Source: CAXSBR01 sp964236495
GTDB lineage: Bacteria; Actinomycetota; Actinomycetes; Mycobacteriales; Jatrophihabitantaceae
Reading direction: 5' to 3'
Length of the DNA: 64,000 nucleotides
NCBI GenBank assembly: GCA_964236495.1
Contig: CAXSBR010000007.1
Coordinates: 62,001-126,000, forward strand
This document shows positions 37,278 to 45,672 of the stretch, one piece after another (the first letter of the stretch is position 1; every line of letters starts with the position of its first letter). A program made the position numbers and the translations under genes. The notes below the pieces were generated by a model that worked only from the letters and a program-made list of their open reading frames with translations, made no database searches and was not told the DNA's origin.

Positions 37278-37598
37278 GAAATGCCTCCTCAATACTGCGT
37301 ACGTCCACAGGAAGTGCACTGCAGTCACAGAGTACGCCGCAACACTTCCTTGGATGTCAAAATGCGCCAATGACGGTAGTTGCCCAAGATCAACCCGGCG
37401 GCGAGCCTGCTAATTGTCGGATAGCGTTCACATTATTCCAGCTCTGTCCACAGTACTGTGCAAATGTAATTCAAGCGCAGTTGCGGTCATTGATTGCATG
37501 CACAAACATTGTCATCAGCACGCAGCAAGACCGCCAATGTATTCGGCCTTCTGCGCAGCTGCCCCCCATTGCAGGTCCAATCCCCCCAGGAGTCCCCC
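37278..37598. promoter_or_regulatory. Divergent promoter region of HTH regulator and AWGN peptide
   Basis: This 321-base gap is less GC-rich than its surroundings. It contains a perfect 12-bp palindrome CACAGTACTGTG at 37449-37460, a candidate operator, overlapped by CTGTCCACA (37444-37452, 8/9 DnaA box). TGCATGCA occurs near 37496. Promoter hexamers could not be assigned with confidence. Confidence 0.5.
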
Positions 37599-37955
37599 AT
37601 GAACCAGTCAGCCATCCTTCGAGTTCGCCGCCTCGCACTGACCGCGATCGGCGCCACCTGCTCCTTCGCCCTGCTCGGTGGTGGCGCGGCCAGTGCCCTC
37701 AGTGCCGCCCACGCCTGGGGTAACGCCTCGCCGGCGAACGCCTGGGGCAACTCGGTCGCGTCACACGCCTGGGGTAACGCGACGCCGGCGAACGCCTGGG
37801 GTAACGCAATCACCGCAGCGAACGCGTGGGGTAACGCCACCCCGAAGATCACGCCGGCGAACGCCTGGGGCAACGCCACGCCCAAGGTCACCGCAGCGAA
37901 CGCGTGGGGCAACGCCACCCCGAAGATCACGCCCGCGAACGCCTGGGGCAACTAA
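37599..37955 (+). CDS. Secreted AWGN-repeat peptide (unrecognised family)
   Basis: A 118-residue protein. The ATG at 37599 has CAGGAG six bases upstream; an in-frame upstream start at 37494 has none. Residues 1-33 are a signal peptide: basic RVRRLALT, a hydrophobic core with CSFALLGGGA, and an Ala-rich cleavage region ASALSAA. All the rest is repeats: eight copies of AWGN, spaced 9 to 13 residues and becoming regular at the C-terminus (NAWGNATPKITPA, NAWGNATPKVTAA, NAWGNATPKITPA, NAWGN). There is no Cys or LPxTG motif. It could be a secreted structural or adhesive peptide, or a multi-copy precursor processed into short peptides. Function is unknown. Confidence 0.75.
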   Translation: MNQSAILRVRRLALTAIGATCSFALLGGGAASALSAAHAWGNASPANAWGNSVASHAWGNATPANAWGNAITAANAWGNATPKITPANAWGNATPKVTAANAWGNATPKITPANAWGN

Positions 37956-38099
37956 CTGCCGTCGGCTGCAGCCGGTTCGTCGCAACGACGAGCGCACCAA
38001 TACCGCACACACTGACGACCTGCCGCGCCGACGGCTGCGGGGCTGCCGAAGCCGGCGACCCGCGGCCGTCGTTCGGCCGGCGGCTAGCCTGAAGCCTTG

Positions 38100-39626
38100 A
38101 TGAACCTATTGGCTATCTGGCTCGGCAAATCGACCGGCACCGCATTGCGCCTGATCGGCCGGCGCGGCAACGCGTTACCCGGCCTTCTCGTCGAGCGAGT
38201 CTTTCCGCACTTTCTTCCGTCGGCGCTAGGGCGGCTGGAGCAGGGCATCGTCATCGTCAGCGGCACCAACGGCAAGACGACCACGACGAAGATGTTGGCG
38301 GCACTCCTCGCCGAGAAGTACCGCGTGCTGACCAATGACACCGGCAGCAACTTCGTTCGCGGCGCGATCACTGCAACGTGCGAGCACGCCGACTGGCGCG
38401 GCCGGATACCTGCCGACGTCGCGGTGTTCGAGCTCGACGAGGCCCATGCCGTGCGCTTCGTCGAAGTCGTCAAACCGCAGCGGGTGCTGCTGCTCAACGT
38501 CATGCGTGACCAGCTGGACCGGTTCGGTGAGATCGACACCACCGCCGCGCTGCTCCGCACGGTGGCCGTAGCCGCCGACACCGCCGTCGTGCTCAATGCC
38601 GACGACCCGAGAGTCGCTGCTATCGCAGCGGCGGTGGCGGCACCGGTCAGTTACTTCGGTGTGGCCCGCGATCTGCGGGCGGATTTCCCCACCGACGACG
38701 AGCTCTACGCCGGTGGCACGGCGCCAGTGGTCCACGCGCTGCCCTTGAGCGCCGAACTACTGCACATGGAACTGGGCGAGACCAGCCAGATCACAATGCG
38801 GATCGGCCAGACTGCCGAGGCGATCGAACTGCGCGCCGGTGGCGCACACAACGCGCAGAATGCCGCCGGCGCCGCGGCAATGGCGCTGACGTACGGGCTC
38901 AGCGCGGACACCATCGCGGCCGGTCTGCGCGCGGTGGAACCGGCTTTCGGGCGTGGGCAGACGTTCACCGTCGAGGGTCGTCGCCTGGTGCTGCACCTGG
39001 TCAAGAACCCCGCCGGATTTCGCCAGACACTGCGCACACTGAGCGCCTACGAGCCCGGCGCCATCGTCATCGCCATCAATGACGACTACGCCGACGGCAG
39101 GGACGTCTCGTGGCTGTGGGACGTGCAGTTCGCCGAGCCGCTGGCGGCGGTGCGCGCCGGGCGCAGCTGGCTTGCCACCAGCGGCACCCGTGCAGCCGAC
39201 ATGGCGCTACGGCTGCGCTACGACGAGATCGATACCGATGCCATCGAACCCGACCTTCGCACCGCGGTGCTGCGCGCCGTGCGTCACCTACCGGTGCAGG
39301 AGACCGTAATCGTGCTGAGCACGTACACCGCGATGTGGGCGCTGCACGCAGTCCTGCTGGATATCGGAACGCCGGTAAAGGCGGGCGGGTCGACGCCGGA
39401 GAGCTCTGGCGTAGTGCCGGCAGGTGAGGCCGCTGTCGAGCTGGGTGAGCGGGCTGAGGTGGAAGCGGTAATGAATCAGGCCGCCGTGCGACGCAGCGAG
39501 GGCACGCCCCCCGGCGACGGCGGCAGCACTGAGCCGACCAAGGCCCAGCGGACCGACTCCGAGCTGACGGCGACCGAACCGACCAAGGCCGAGCTGACCG
39601 AGACCGAGCCGGTGGAGCGGGCGTGA
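38100..39626 (+). CDS. murT: Lipid II isoglutaminyl synthase, Mur-ligase subunit MurT
   Basis: With GatD, amidates the alpha-carboxyl of D-glutamate in lipid II. The ligase P-loop VSGTNGKTTTTKMLA is near residue 55, the central-domain motif ELDEAHAV near 120, LLNVMRDQLDRFGEID near 140, and the C-terminal DUF1727 region with FGRGQTFTVEGRR and INDDYADGRDVSWLWDV. A tail of about 80 residues beyond the fold is Glu/Thr/Pro-rich with PTKA near-repeats. Only one Cys is present, so the four-Cys zinc ribbon of staphylococcal MurT is missing. It overlaps gatD by four bases. Confidence 0.95.
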   Translation: MNLLAIWLGKSTGTALRLIGRRGNALPGLLVERVFPHFLPSALGRLEQGIVIVSGTNGKTTTTKMLAALLAEKYRVLTNDTGSNFVRGAITATCEHADWRGRIPADVAVFELDEAHAVRFVEVVKPQRVLLLNVMRDQLDRFGEIDTTAALLRTVAVAADTAVVLNADDPRVAAIAAAVAAPVSYFGVARDLRADFPTDDELYAGGTAPVVHALPLSAELLHMELGETSQITMRIGQTAEAIELRAGGAHNAQNAAGAAAMALTYGLSADTIAAGLRAVEPAFGRGQTFTVEGRRLVLHLVKNPAGFRQTLRTLSAYEPGAIVIAINDDYADGRDVSWLWDVQFAEPLAAVRAGRSWLATSGTRAADMALRLRYDEIDTDAIEPDLRTAVLRAVRHLPVQETVIVLSTYTAMWALHAVLLDIGTPVKAGGSTPESSGVVPAGEAAVELGERAEVEAVMNQAAVRRSEGTPPGDGGSTEPTKAQRTDSELTATEPTKAELTETEPVERA

Positions 39627-40336
39627 AAGCGCTCACGCTCGCCCACCTCTATCCGGCCGAGATGAACATCTATGGCGACACCGGCAATGTGCTCGTGCTG
39701 CGACGGCGTCTGGAGTGGCGCGGCCTGGGCGTCGACGTCGTACCGGTCTCGGTGGGCGATACGCTTCCTGCCGACACCGACATCATTCTCGGTGGTGGCG
39801 GCCAGGACGCAGCACAGGGTGACATCGGCGTGGACTTCGCGTCCCGTGGGGTGCAACTACGGGCAATGGCGGACGACGGTGTGGTGATCCTCGCCATCTG
39901 CGGCTCGTACCAGCTGCTGGGCCGCGAGTTCCTCACCAAGGACGGCGTGCGCATCGAAGGCACCGGAGTTCTGGACGTGACGACGACGGGCAGTGACACC
40001 AGGCTGATCGGAAATCATCTCGTGGACACCGACTTCGGTCGGCTGGCCGGCTACGAGAACCACAGTGGCCTGACCCAGTTGGGCGACGGTGTGCGCCCAT
40101 TGGGCAGCACCGTGTCCGGGCGAGGAAACAACGGCCGAGACGGCAGTGAAGGTGCAGTTCGCGACAACGTGTTCGGCACCTACTTGCACGGGCCGGTCCT
40201 GGCCAAGTCGCCGCAGTTTGCCGACGAGCTACTTCGCCGCGCGTACGCCCGTCGCGGCGACGACGTCGAGCTGGCGCCGTTGGACGACGGGCTCGCGCTG
40301 CAGGCTGCCGGAGTTGCCGCCGGCCGCCCCCGCTGA
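39623..40336 (+). CDS. gatD: Lipid II isoglutaminyl synthase, glutaminase subunit GatD
   Basis: Class I glutamine amidotransferase-like glutaminase giving ammonia to MurT. The 237 residues have the nucleophile Cys93 in LAICGSYQLLGREF, the substrate-loop GGGGQDAAQ near 57, and the catalytic His in FGTYLHGPVLAKSP. The GTG start overlaps murT's stop (GTGA), so the two subunits are translationally coupled. Confidence 0.96.
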   Translation: MKALTLAHLYPAEMNIYGDTGNVLVLRRRLEWRGLGVDVVPVSVGDTLPADTDIILGGGGQDAAQGDIGVDFASRGVQLRAMADDGVVILAICGSYQLLGREFLTKDGVRIEGTGVLDVTTTGSDTRLIGNHLVDTDFGRLAGYENHSGLTQLGDGVRPLGSTVSGRGNNGRDGSEGAVRDNVFGTYLHGPVLAKSPQFADELLRRAYARRGDDVELAPLDDGLALQAAGVAAGRPR

Positions 40337-40365
40337 ACTCCGGGGGGGCAACCGACAGCGGTCAG

Positions 40366-41670
40366 TCAGTTCTGCCCGTGGCGGCCCTCGTGCTGCGTCT
40401 CGGTGGAGTAGACGACCTCGTCGTCGGGCTCCGGGGCGTCGGCCAGCACCGTCTGCTGCGGTTCGCCGTCAGCATCGGCAGCAGCGAAGGCGTCGGTGAA
40501 TCCGACGTCTGAGCTGCCGATTTCTGAGGTGCCGACGCCGTGGATGCCGGACCCGAAGGTGGTTGTGGTGGCTGCAGCGTCGGAATCCATGATCAGCGTG
40601 GTGTCCACCGAGGCGTCGACGGCGCCGGAGTCTGCAGTCGGCACAGAGTCGGTGATCACGACGGCTCCGGGGCCTGTGGTGGCGGGTGTTGTCGCGGCCG
40701 AGCGTGAGTCCGGTACCGGGCGCATCTTGGGCGGAATCGAGACACCCGTGCTCGACGAGCTGGGCCGAAGCGCCCGTACTGCTGCTGCGACGGCACCGGC
40801 GATTGCGACCAGGAGGGCGAGCTTCAGCGCCGACCCACTGCGCTTCTTCGACTTCTTCCGGCTCTTCTTGTCGCTCTGGTCGCCGACCTCGGATCCCTCG
40901 AACAGCGACGCCACGATGGCGGCCTTCTCCCGGCGGCTGACCCTGCGGCGGCGGCGCACGGAGGCCTGCTCGCCGTCGGACTCGTCGGTAGCGGGCTCGC
41001 GGGTGACAACCTCAATCGTGGACTCGTCGTCCTGGCCGTCATCGGGCGACGCGTCGGTCAACAGGCTGTCCGGCACGTCGAGGTTGCGATCAGCGTCGCC
41101 GTCGTTGCTGAAGTCGACGTCGCCGTCGATGTCAGCGGCGCCGTCGATGTCGCGGTCGCTGTCGCGCAGTTCGGTTACCGAACTGGCACGACGGCTCACG
41201 AGGCGCTCGTTCATCTGGTCGATCCTGTTCCTCGCTGCATTGAGCGCAGCACCTCGGGCAGCGATCTGTGCCGAGCGCGTTGTGGCCTTCTTCTCGGCGC
41301 GCCGGTTCTGGATAGCGACGGCCAGCTGCTCTCGGCTGCCGCCGGTGGCGGAGTGCGCTTTGTCAATCATGGTCTCGATTGTGCCACCGACGGCGCCTCT
41401 GGCGCGGTTTGCGGCACCTGAGAACGTAGTACTCACTGTTCCCAGCGCCGCGGTCGAACCCGACTTCATACCCGAGCCCGCCGTGGTGGCCGCCCCGGTG
41501 GCGGTGCCGGCGACGCTCGCGCCGGCGCTCTTGACCGCCGCGTGGCCACCGAGGACGGCTGCGGTGACCACAGCGCCCATGGAGCTGCCCACGTCGGCAG
41601 CGGCGTTCCTGGTGGATTCGCCCAGGTCTTGCAATGCTTCAGTCATATCCGGACGCTCGGCACGGCTCAT
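40366..41670 (-). CDS. Unrecognised membrane-anchored low-complexity protein
   Basis: A 434-residue protein that I cannot assign. A GAAGGA stretch lies about 9 bases before ATG 41670. Residues 1-100 are Ala/Gly/Ser/Thr-rich with amphipathic helices; 100-170 are basic and helical (AVAIQNRRAEKKATTRSAQIAARG). Then come a strongly acidic Asp-rich block, a Lys/Arg block (KKSRKKSKKRSG), one transmembrane helix (ALKLALLVAIAGAVAAAVRAL), and an acidic Thr/Ser-rich tail of about 140 residues. This suggests a membrane protein with long disordered regions on both sides. It is convergent with gatD and divergent from ppiA. The opposite-strand frame lacks a start signal. Confidence 0.65.
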   Translation of the reverse strand: MSRAERPDMTEALQDLGESTRNAAADVGSSMGAVVTAAVLGGHAAVKSAGASVAGTATGAATTAGSGMKSGSTAALGTVSTTFSGAANRARGAVGGTIETMIDKAHSATGGSREQLAVAIQNRRAEKKATTRSAQIAARGAALNAARNRIDQMNERLVSRRASSVTELRDSDRDIDGAADIDGDVDFSNDGDADRNLDVPDSLLTDASPDDGQDDESTIEVVTREPATDESDGEQASVRRRRRVSRREKAAIVASLFEGSEVGDQSDKKSRKKSKKRSGSALKLALLVAIAGAVAAAVRALRPSSSSTGVSIPPKMRPVPDSRSAATTPATTGPGAVVITDSVPTADSGAVDASVDTTLIMDSDAAATTTTFGSGIHGVGTSEIGSSDVGFTDAFAAADADGEPQQTVLADAPEPDDEVVYSTETQHEGRHGQN

Positions 41671-42067
41671 AATTGTCCATCCTTCGGTGGTGTGGCAGCG
41701 ATTGTTTTACTGCGCTGACAGCGGCGTACAGGCGGCCCTGATCGGGAACCACAGCCGCTGAGCTGCTCTGATCAGGCTCACCGAGCGGTGCTTCGCTTGG
41801 GGTGCGCCGGCGCTTTCCTTGTGGCGACTTCATTTGCGGGTTGATCAAGTGCAACAGCCCTTTGCAACCGACCTTAGTCCTCTGTGGTGACATCGTCGTG
41901 GCCGAGAGATTCCGTTTGCGATCGAGCCATCGGGCAAGCGGCGCGTCCAGGATCCGGGCGACGTCAGTGCGCCGTGGCAGGATTGGCCGTGCGGTCGCGC
42001 CCCGGCCGGCGGCCAGCTGTTTCGATCAGCCTCGTCCTCATTGTTTCGTCCCAGCAAGGAGCTGTGC
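41671..42067. other. Divergent intergenic region before ppiA
   Basis: A 397-base gap between the divergent 434-residue protein gene and ppiA. Frames crossing it are shadows of flanking genes. No repeat, clear hairpin or DnaA box was seen; it presumably carries both promoters. Confidence 0.5.
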
Positions 42068-42604
42068 ATGACTTCCGGAACCTCGATCGTTACCCAGCAG
42101 GTCACCCTGCATACCAACCACGGCGACATCCGCATCGGCCTGTTCGGCAATCACGCGCCCAAGACCGTCGCGAACTTCGTTGGCCTGGCCACCGGCGAGA
42201 AGGAGTGGAAGAACCCGAAGGACGGCAAGACGTCGAACGACAAGCTGTACGACGGCACGATCTTCCACCGCGTCATCGCCAACTTCATGATCCAGGGCGG
42301 GGACCCGCTCGGGCGTGGAACGGGTGGACCCGGCTACAACTTCGCCGACGAGTTTCATCCCGAGCTGTCGTTCGACCGGCCCTACCTGCTGGCCATGGCC
42401 AACGCGGGCCCGAACACCAACGGCTCCCAGTTCTTCGTCACCGTGGCGAGCACCGCGCACCTCAACCGCAAGCACACCATCTTCGGCGAGGTCGCCGATG
42501 CCGACAGTCGTGCGGTGGTGGATGCGATCGCCGCCACGTCGGTCGATCGCGGGGACAAGCCGAAAGACGACGTCGTCATCAACTCGGTCACCGTCGGCGA
42601 GTAA
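42068..42604 (+). CDS. ppiA: Cyclophilin-type peptidyl-prolyl cis-trans isomerase
   Basis: Catalyses proline isomerisation during folding. The 178-residue cytoplasmic form starts at ATG 42068, 6 bases after AAGGAG; a start at 42041 would lack a ribosome site. Active-site motifs are FHRVIANFMIQGGDP (Arg and Phe/Gln of the cyclophilin pocket), ALAMANAGPNTNGSQFF-like LLAMANAGPNTNGSQFFVT, and LNRKHTIFGEV. No signal peptide. It lies one base from the rhomboid start, as in Rv0009-Rv0110-type arrangements. Confidence 0.96.
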   Translation: MTSGTSIVTQQVTLHTNHGDIRIGLFGNHAPKTVANFVGLATGEKEWKNPKDGKTSNDKLYDGTIFHRVIANFMIQGGDPLGRGTGGPGYNFADEFHPELSFDRPYLLAMANAGPNTNGSQFFVTVASTAHLNRKHTIFGEVADADSRAVVDAIAATSVDRGDKPKDDVVINSVTVGE

Positions 42605-43534
42605 GTGAGCACGACCGGGGCCGAACCGTCCGAGCCCGCATCCGCCGGGTCGCCCGGAGCGTTCTTTCCCGGCGCCGGGATCGGGCGCTGTTACCGGCAC
42701 CCGATGCGCGAGACCGGCGTGCGGTGCATCCGGTGCAACCGGCCGATCTGCCCTGACTGCATGCGCCCGGCCTCGGTCGGTTTCCAATGCCCCGACGACG
42801 TCAGCGCCGGTGCCCGGAGCATCCGTGCTCCGCGCACCGTGGCCGGCGCGCCGGTTCAGGCCACCGCCTACATCACCTGGACGCTGCTGGCGCTCAACGT
42901 CGTCGTCTATCTGGCAGCAGTGATCGATTCGCGCCAGCACAACCTGAACAACTTGGTTGGCTCGAAGTTGTTCCAGCGCTGGGAGCTGGTTCCGTACCAG
43001 GTAGCCAGCAATCCGGGTGGGCAGTGGCCACGCCTTGTCGGCTCGGCGTTCCTGCATCTGAACCTGACCCACCTCGCGCTCAACATGGTGGCGCTGGCTT
43101 TCGTCGGACCGTTCGTCGAACGCGAGCTGGGCTGGTGGCGGTATCTGTCGGTCTACCTGCTTGCCGCCCTGGGCGGGTCGACGCTGGTGTACATCGGACC
43201 CGATCATCTCAACGCGGTGGCCGGCGCGTCCGGCGCGATCTACGGGCTGTTCGCCGCGTCGCTGGTGCTGGCTCGCCGGCTGCAACTGGACATGCGGGCG
43301 CTGCTGATCACGATCGTCGTCAACTTCATCTTCACGTTCTCGGTGGCGGGCATATCGATCGAAGGTCACATCGGCGGGTTCCTGGCCGGCGGGCTCGCCG
43401 CGCTGGCGATCGTGGGGGTGCCGTGGCGTTCGCTGCGGCTGCCGGTACGGCTGCAGGCGGGTGGCCTCGCTGCGCTTCTGGTGCTGCTGATGGTCACCAT
43501 CGTGGTACGCACGGCGTCTTATCCCGCAACCTGA
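42605..43534 (+). CDS. Rhomboid intramembrane serine protease with N-terminal B-box zinc motif
   Basis: A 309-residue protein. Residues 29-60 hold a zinc B-box-like module with paired Cys/His (CYRHPMRETGVRCIRCNRPICPDC). The rhomboid domain follows with about seven helices, the catalytic Ser in GASGAIYG and the catalytic His in EGHIGGFLAGG; HLNLTHLALNM supplies the loop-1 region. GTG start one base after the ppiA stop implies co-transcription. Substrates are not predictable. Confidence 0.93.
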   Translation: MSTTGAEPSEPASAGSPGAFFPGAGIGRCYRHPMRETGVRCIRCNRPICPDCMRPASVGFQCPDDVSAGARSIRAPRTVAGAPVQATAYITWTLLALNVVVYLAAVIDSRQHNLNNLVGSKLFQRWELVPYQVASNPGGQWPRLVGSAFLHLNLTHLALNMVALAFVGPFVERELGWWRYLSVYLLAALGGSTLVYIGPDHLNAVAGASGAIYGLFAASLVLARRLQLDMRALLITIVVNFIFTFSVAGISIEGHIGGFLAGGLAALAIVGVPWRSLRLPVRLQAGGLAALLVLLMVTIVVRTASYPAT

Positions 43535-43594
43535 GCAGGGCCGTACAGGCGGGCAGCCGGCGGATCGAGCGGTAGCCGTCAGCCGCTTCGGCCT

Positions 43595-44053
43595 TCAGTG
43601 CTGGGGTGCAAAGGCGCCGATGATGTCGGCCGCTTCACCGGGGTCGCGGCCCAGCGCATGCCGGCCGAGTACGGCAAGGGTGACCCCGTCGTCGATCTCC
43701 AGCGTGACGCTGGTCAGCCCACGGCGTTGCCGTCGGTCGATGCTCAGGCTCTGCACGTCGGTCCAGCGCAGCGTCGTCCAGCTCAAGCCGAGTCCGGTGC
43801 GCAGTCGCAGCCCGTCGGCGTCGACGACGAGCCGAGGGTTGACGATCAGGTCGGCAAAGCCGACGCTCGCACACAACACCGCGCCGAGTGCGTACAGCAG
43901 CCCTCCGCCTGCGTCCTGTGCAGTCACAGCCAAGCCGGCGAAGACGAGCGCGCCCGCCAGTGCAGCGAGCGCGAGGCGACGATCCGGACCGAAACGTGCA
44001 TTGGGACGCCGGTCGTCCGCGGGCAGGACGAACTCATCCACCGCTGTGGACAA
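43595..44053 (-). CDS. PH-domain-like membrane protein (Rv0010c-type)
   Basis: A 152-residue protein with two hydrophobic helices (ALAALAGALVFAGLAVTA; GLLYALGAVLCASVGFADLI) followed by a bacterial PH-like domain with PRLVVDADGLRLRTGLG, LRWTDVQSLSIDRR and VTLEIDDG. The slot between ppiA/rhomboid and crgA matches Rv0010c. The start is uncertain: TTG at 44053 lies exactly at the first base of a DnaA box (TTGTCCACA read on this strand), and an in-frame GTG at 44041 is the alternative. Confidence 0.8.
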   Translation of the reverse strand: MSTAVDEFVLPADDRRPNARFGPDRRLALAALAGALVFAGLAVTAQDAGGGLLYALGAVLCASVGFADLIVNPRLVVDADGLRLRTGLGLSWTTLRWTDVQSLSIDRRQRRGLTSVTLEIDDGVTLAVLGRHALGRDPGEAADIIGAFAPQH

Positions 44054-44107
44054 CTCTGGGGAGAACTACACCGGTGTAATCACAGCCGTGGAAAGACATG
44101 TGGACAA
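44045..44107. promoter_or_regulatory. Pair of exact DnaA boxes between PH-domain gene and crgA
   Basis: TGTGGACAA occurs at 44045-44053 and again at 44099-44107, both exact reverse matches to TTGTCCACA and in the same orientation, 54 bases apart. The first covers the start of the PH-domain gene; the second lies in the gap before it, just past the end of crgA. Confidence 0.7.
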
Positions 44108-44130
44108 CCAAGCGCTGGGCGAGAAGGCCG

Positions 44131-44400
44131 TCAGCGCCAGCGCGCGGCCAACAACAAGCCGATCACCAGTGCGGCGAATCCGACCAGGAAGTTCCACGAT
44201 CCCATCGACACCATGAACGGAATCCGGTCGCCAGCGATGTAATACACCGCAATCCAGGCGAGCCCGAAAAGCATGATCGCTACGAACACGAAGGGATACC
44301 ACTGCGGGCTGGGAGCTGCCGCCTTGATGGCCGACGCGCCACCGCCCGAGCGGCTGGGCGCGACGTACTCGGGTTTCTTGCGGACCTTGGACTTGGGCAC
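44131..44400 (-). CDS. crgA: Cell division protein CrgA
   Basis: Septation regulator that contacts FtsZ, FtsQ, FtsI and CwsA in mycobacteria. The 89-residue protein has the basic N-terminus MPKSKVRKKPEY, then two transmembrane helices (WYPFVFVAIMLFGLAWIAVYYI and WNFLVGFAALVIGLLLAARW) separated by the typical DRIPFM turn. Length and motifs are standard. The gene is upstream of, and in the same direction as, the PH-domain gene. Confidence 0.96.
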   Translation of the reverse strand: MPKSKVRKKPEYVAPSRSGGGASAIKAAAPSPQWYPFVFVAIMLFGLAWIAVYYIAGDRIPFMVSMGSWNFLVGFAALVIGLLLAARWR

Positions 44401-44669
44401 GGCGGCCTTTCCGACGGTGTTCGAGGCGGGCTGACATTGGTGGACCGGTGTTCACACCGCGTTGAACAGCGGGCTGACCAATGGCCTGAACGCAGGCATT
44501 CTGTTGAGTAGCGTAGGCGATCGCGCGCCGCGATGGAGTCCACAGCGCTCGGATCGGCACCGGGAAGTGAGGCATCCCCCATGACTGTCTCGCGCCGCCT
44601 GGACGTTCGGCGCGGCCGGCCATGCCATCGCGGCTGGGTGCGTATTCTTCGTCTCGAGAAGGTATTCCG

Positions 44670-45461
44670 GTGACGAGCGGCTCGCCGTCATCGGGCCGTT
44701 CGAGCACAGGCGACTACGTGCGGGCCGGCATCCGCGGCATCGGGCAGACGCTGGTGACGCTGGGCCTTGTCGTGCTGCTGCTCGTGTTCTACGAGGTCTA
44801 CGTCACCAACTTCACCGCCGACGCGCGTCAGCGCGACGTCAAGACCGAATACGCGCAGGCCGTCGCGCGGCATCAAGATCCGTTACGCGGCCAGGACAGG
44901 GCCACACTGCCCGCCGGCAAACAGGTGATCCTGCCCGTAGGCGTCGGTTTCGCGAACCTCTACATTCCGCGGCTGGGCAAGGACTTCGCCAGGACGATCG
45001 TGCAGGGAACGCGGGCGTCCGACCTGGACAAGGGTCCCGGGCATTACACCGACACGGCCGCGCCGGGCCAGATCGGCAACTTCGCTCTGGCCGGGCACCG
45101 GGTGGGCAAGGGCGAGCCGTTCCTGAACCTCGATCAGCTGGTTCCCGGCGACGCCGTCGTGGTGCAGACGGCGTCGCGCTGGTACGTCTACCGAGTGTTG
45201 GGCGACGACAGGACCGGCAATCTGAGCGCGCTGAACAGTCAGGGCGTGCCAGGCCGCGAGATCGTCGCACCTTCGGCAGTTCGGGTTCTTGCGCCGGTGC
45301 CCGACCACGTCGGCGTGACGCCCACGCAGGCACTGCTCACGCTGACCACCTGTCATCCCAAGTACACCGCGAACAGGCGGATGATCGTGCACGCCGCCCT
45401 TGCCCGCAGCGTGGCCGTCGCGGCCGGCGTTCGGCCGAAAGAACTCGGCGGCACCCGATGA
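44670..45461 (+). CDS. Class E sortase
   Basis: Transpeptidase that attaches or cross-links surface proteins. The 263-residue protein has an N-terminal transmembrane helix (LVTLGLVVLLLVFYEVYV), the sortase fold, the His in ALAGHRVGKGEPF, the catalytic Cys in LTLTTCHPKYTANRRM and the Arg just after it. The GTG at 44670 has AAGG seven bases upstream. Class E sortases are common just before trpG in actinobacteria. No LPxTG/LAxTG substrate gene was recognised in the window; the AWGN peptide has no sorting signal. Confidence 0.93.
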   Translation: MTSGSPSSGRSSTGDYVRAGIRGIGQTLVTLGLVVLLLVFYEVYVTNFTADARQRDVKTEYAQAVARHQDPLRGQDRATLPAGKQVILPVGVGFANLYIPRLGKDFARTIVQGTRASDLDKGPGHYTDTAAPGQIGNFALAGHRVGKGEPFLNLDQLVPGDAVVVQTASRWYVYRVLGDDRTGNLSALNSQGVPGREIVAPSAVRVLAPVPDHVGVTPTQALLTLTTCHPKYTANRRMIVHAALARSVAVAAGVRPKELGGTR

Positions 45462-45508
45462 CGAGCAGTTGCGGGCCGCTGCGTCGGCGTCGCGTGCGGT
45501 GGCGCTAG

Positions 45509-45670
45509 GTGTACACGTGGATCTGGCGTCATCTGCCCGGCCCGTTCGGCCTGCGCCTGCTGCAAGCGCTGCTCCTGGTTGCCGCGGTGTGCGCACTGCT
45601 GCTGTTCGTCGTGTTTCCCTATGTCGAGCCGCGGCTGCCCTTCAACGACGTCACGGTGAGCGGAGGCTGA
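45509..45670 (+). CDS. Small single-helix membrane protein upstream of trpG
   Basis: A 53-residue protein: VYTWIWRHLPGPFGLRLLQ, one transmembrane segment (ALLLVAAVCALLLFVVFPYVE), then PRLPFNDVTVSGG. The pattern of a WRHLPG start and a PRLPF exit is seen in small actinobacterial proteins located before trpG. The last codons form the GGAGG ribosome site of trpG, so the genes are coupled. It is likely co-transcribed with the sortase. Confidence 0.75.
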   Translation: MYTWIWRHLPGPFGLRLLQALLLVAAVCALLLFVVFPYVEPRLPFNDVTVSGG

Positions 45671-45672
45671 GC

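Noticed and set aside
40496..41761. Plus-strand 421-codon frame opposite the orphan membrane protein
   Set aside because: No start signal, composition of a shadow frame, while the minus-strand frame has a ribosome site and a plausible transmembrane layout.
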